Assembly: GCA_030643285.1 (NCBI GenBank)
Contig: DAOWMC010000073.1
Coordinates: 1 to 6,017, forward strand
Direction of reading: 5' to 3'
DNA length: 6,017 nt
Origin: Methanobacteriota archaeon
GTDB taxonomy: Archaea; Halobacteriota; Syntropharchaeia; DAOWMC01
Made by a program: the position numbers and the translations under genes. Positions within the stretch are counted from its first letter, which is position 1, and each line of letters starts with the position of its first letter. Shown one piece after another: positions 5,387-6,017 of the stretch. The notes below the pieces were generated by a model. The model did not search any database and was not told the DNA's origin. It saw nothing but the letters and a program-made list of their open reading frames with translations.

Positions 5387-5644
5387 CTATTTCTGTATAG
5401 TTTGAGGATCTTCTAGGACCTCTTTCATCATTAATGCGTGACCTGCTACGGCAAATCCCAACGATACGGGTATTACGATAAACTCAATTAACCCTTCACC
5501 ATGGGAGTCAACCGATATAATGGCCATTTTATCCTGTGCAAAAAAGACTACCAAGAAGGTGGCATAGAGGATAACGGTCATACATAGTGTAAACATAAGG
5601 CCCCACAGTTTTAATGATGTATTGATTTTTCTGGTTAATTTCAT
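5387..5644 (-). CDS. Small two-helix membrane protein, 85 aa, unrecognised
   Basis: No family recognised. The basic N-terminus MKLTRKINTSLK precedes a membrane helix at about 13-36. A roughly 15-residue polar loop follows (QDKMAIISVDSHGEG), and a second helix lies at about 52-72, with a polar acidic tail to residue 85. The positive-inside pattern predicts cytoplasmic ends and an external loop. The start is supported by GGATGTGA, a close match to the archaeal Shine-Dalgarno consensus, 6 nt before the ATG. TATA-like CTATAAG lies on the minus strand around 5707-5713. The gene runs toward the 72-aa membrane protein gene. It shows no sequence similarity that I can see to that protein. Confidence 0.78.
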   Translation of the reverse strand: MKLTRKINTSLKLWGLMFTLCMTVILYATFLVVFFAQDKMAIISVDSHGEGLIEFIVIPVSLGFAVAGHALMMKEVLEDPQTIQK

Positions 5645-6017
5645 ACCCTGTCACATCCCTTTTTTTTAGCTTAGGAATAATGTTGGAAAGATCCGCTGCT
5701 GAGTTTACTTATAGATCTTCATGTGCAGGTATGTAAATATTGCGGCCATAAAATATTGTTCAATGAACACCATCATGTAATTTGATGGAAAAAGATTAAA
5801 AATATAGTATTTGTTTAGCTTCTTACAATCACAAGATAATTCCGGGCTCCGATTTTTGGACAAAAATATAAACCAGTGTAATCTATGGTTTGAATATTTT
5901 ATAAAAGAGTTTAACCGGACTTTATAAAATCCTTCTCAAATCGCTATCCACCGACCCTTTTTACGTAGGGTCTAAACTAAATTAAATAACCACCCCAACA
6001 TTCACCACATCCACACA
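5645..6017. other. Gene-poor 373-bp region with multiple TATA-like boxes and palindromes
   Basis: I find no credible complete gene here on either strand. The region holds the likely promoter of the 85-aa gene, an inverted repeat TGTTC-AAT-GAACA (5757-5769), and a 16-bp palindrome with arms ATTTTTG/CAAAAAT (5852-5867) running into an ATATAAA box. It also holds two strong TATA-like boxes, TTTTATAAAA (5897-5906) and TTTATAAA (5921-5928), and an inverted repeat GACCCT/AGGGTC (5953-5972). The last 45 bases have no G on the plus strand. The pattern suits the control region of a gene beyond the window edge, or the end of a minus-strand gene. Confidence 0.5.

Noticed and set aside
1..6017. Mobile element, CRISPR array or integration site near the tRNA genes
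   Set aside because: No transposase or integrase, no regularly spaced repeats, and no second copy of a tRNA 3' end that would mark an attachment site.

Overview
The window comes from an archaeon, most likely a methanogenic euryarchaeote of the Methanosarcinales type with an AT-rich genome. The evidence is an archaeal-type NFACT protein, tRNA genes without encoded CCA ends, a tRNA-Tyr with a C1-G72 pair and a bulge-helix-bulge intron, TATA-box promoters (one an exact TTTATATA), and oligo-T terminators. The species-level placement is inference. I see no insertion sequence, CRISPR array, prophage or plasmid signature.

Layout. (1) 1-2004, plus strand: rqcH, a ribosome quality-control NFACT protein whose first few codons lie before the window. 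(2) 2024-3592, minus strand: a two-gene unit that converges on rqcH. Both genes encode proteins with a winged-helix-like domain followed by a C-terminal membrane segment. They are clear paralogues, and the upstream one also carries a duplicated helical repeat at its N-terminus. I do not recognise the family. (3) 3740-4185: tRNA island. tRNA-Pro(GGG) is on minus; tRNA-Tyr(GTA), with a 43-nt intron, and tRNA-Asp(GTC) are on plus, one base apart. (4) 4212-4877, minus: endonuclease III (nth), converging on tRNA-Asp. (5) 5064-5282 plus and 5387-5644 minus: two small, unrecognised two-helix membrane proteins that converge on a shared terminator region. (6) 5645-6017: no recognisable gene, but several TATA-like boxes and palindromes and a G-free terminal stretch.

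How the genes relate. RqcH (rescue of stalled ribosomes), the tRNAs and Nth (base-excision repair) are housekeeping genes with no clear functional link beyond adjacency. The least explained part is the paralogous pair at 2024-3592. It looks like a membrane-tethered putative DNA-binding pair, with a perfect palindrome next to its TATA-like box that could be an autoregulatory operator. That reading is inference and is set out in the findings.
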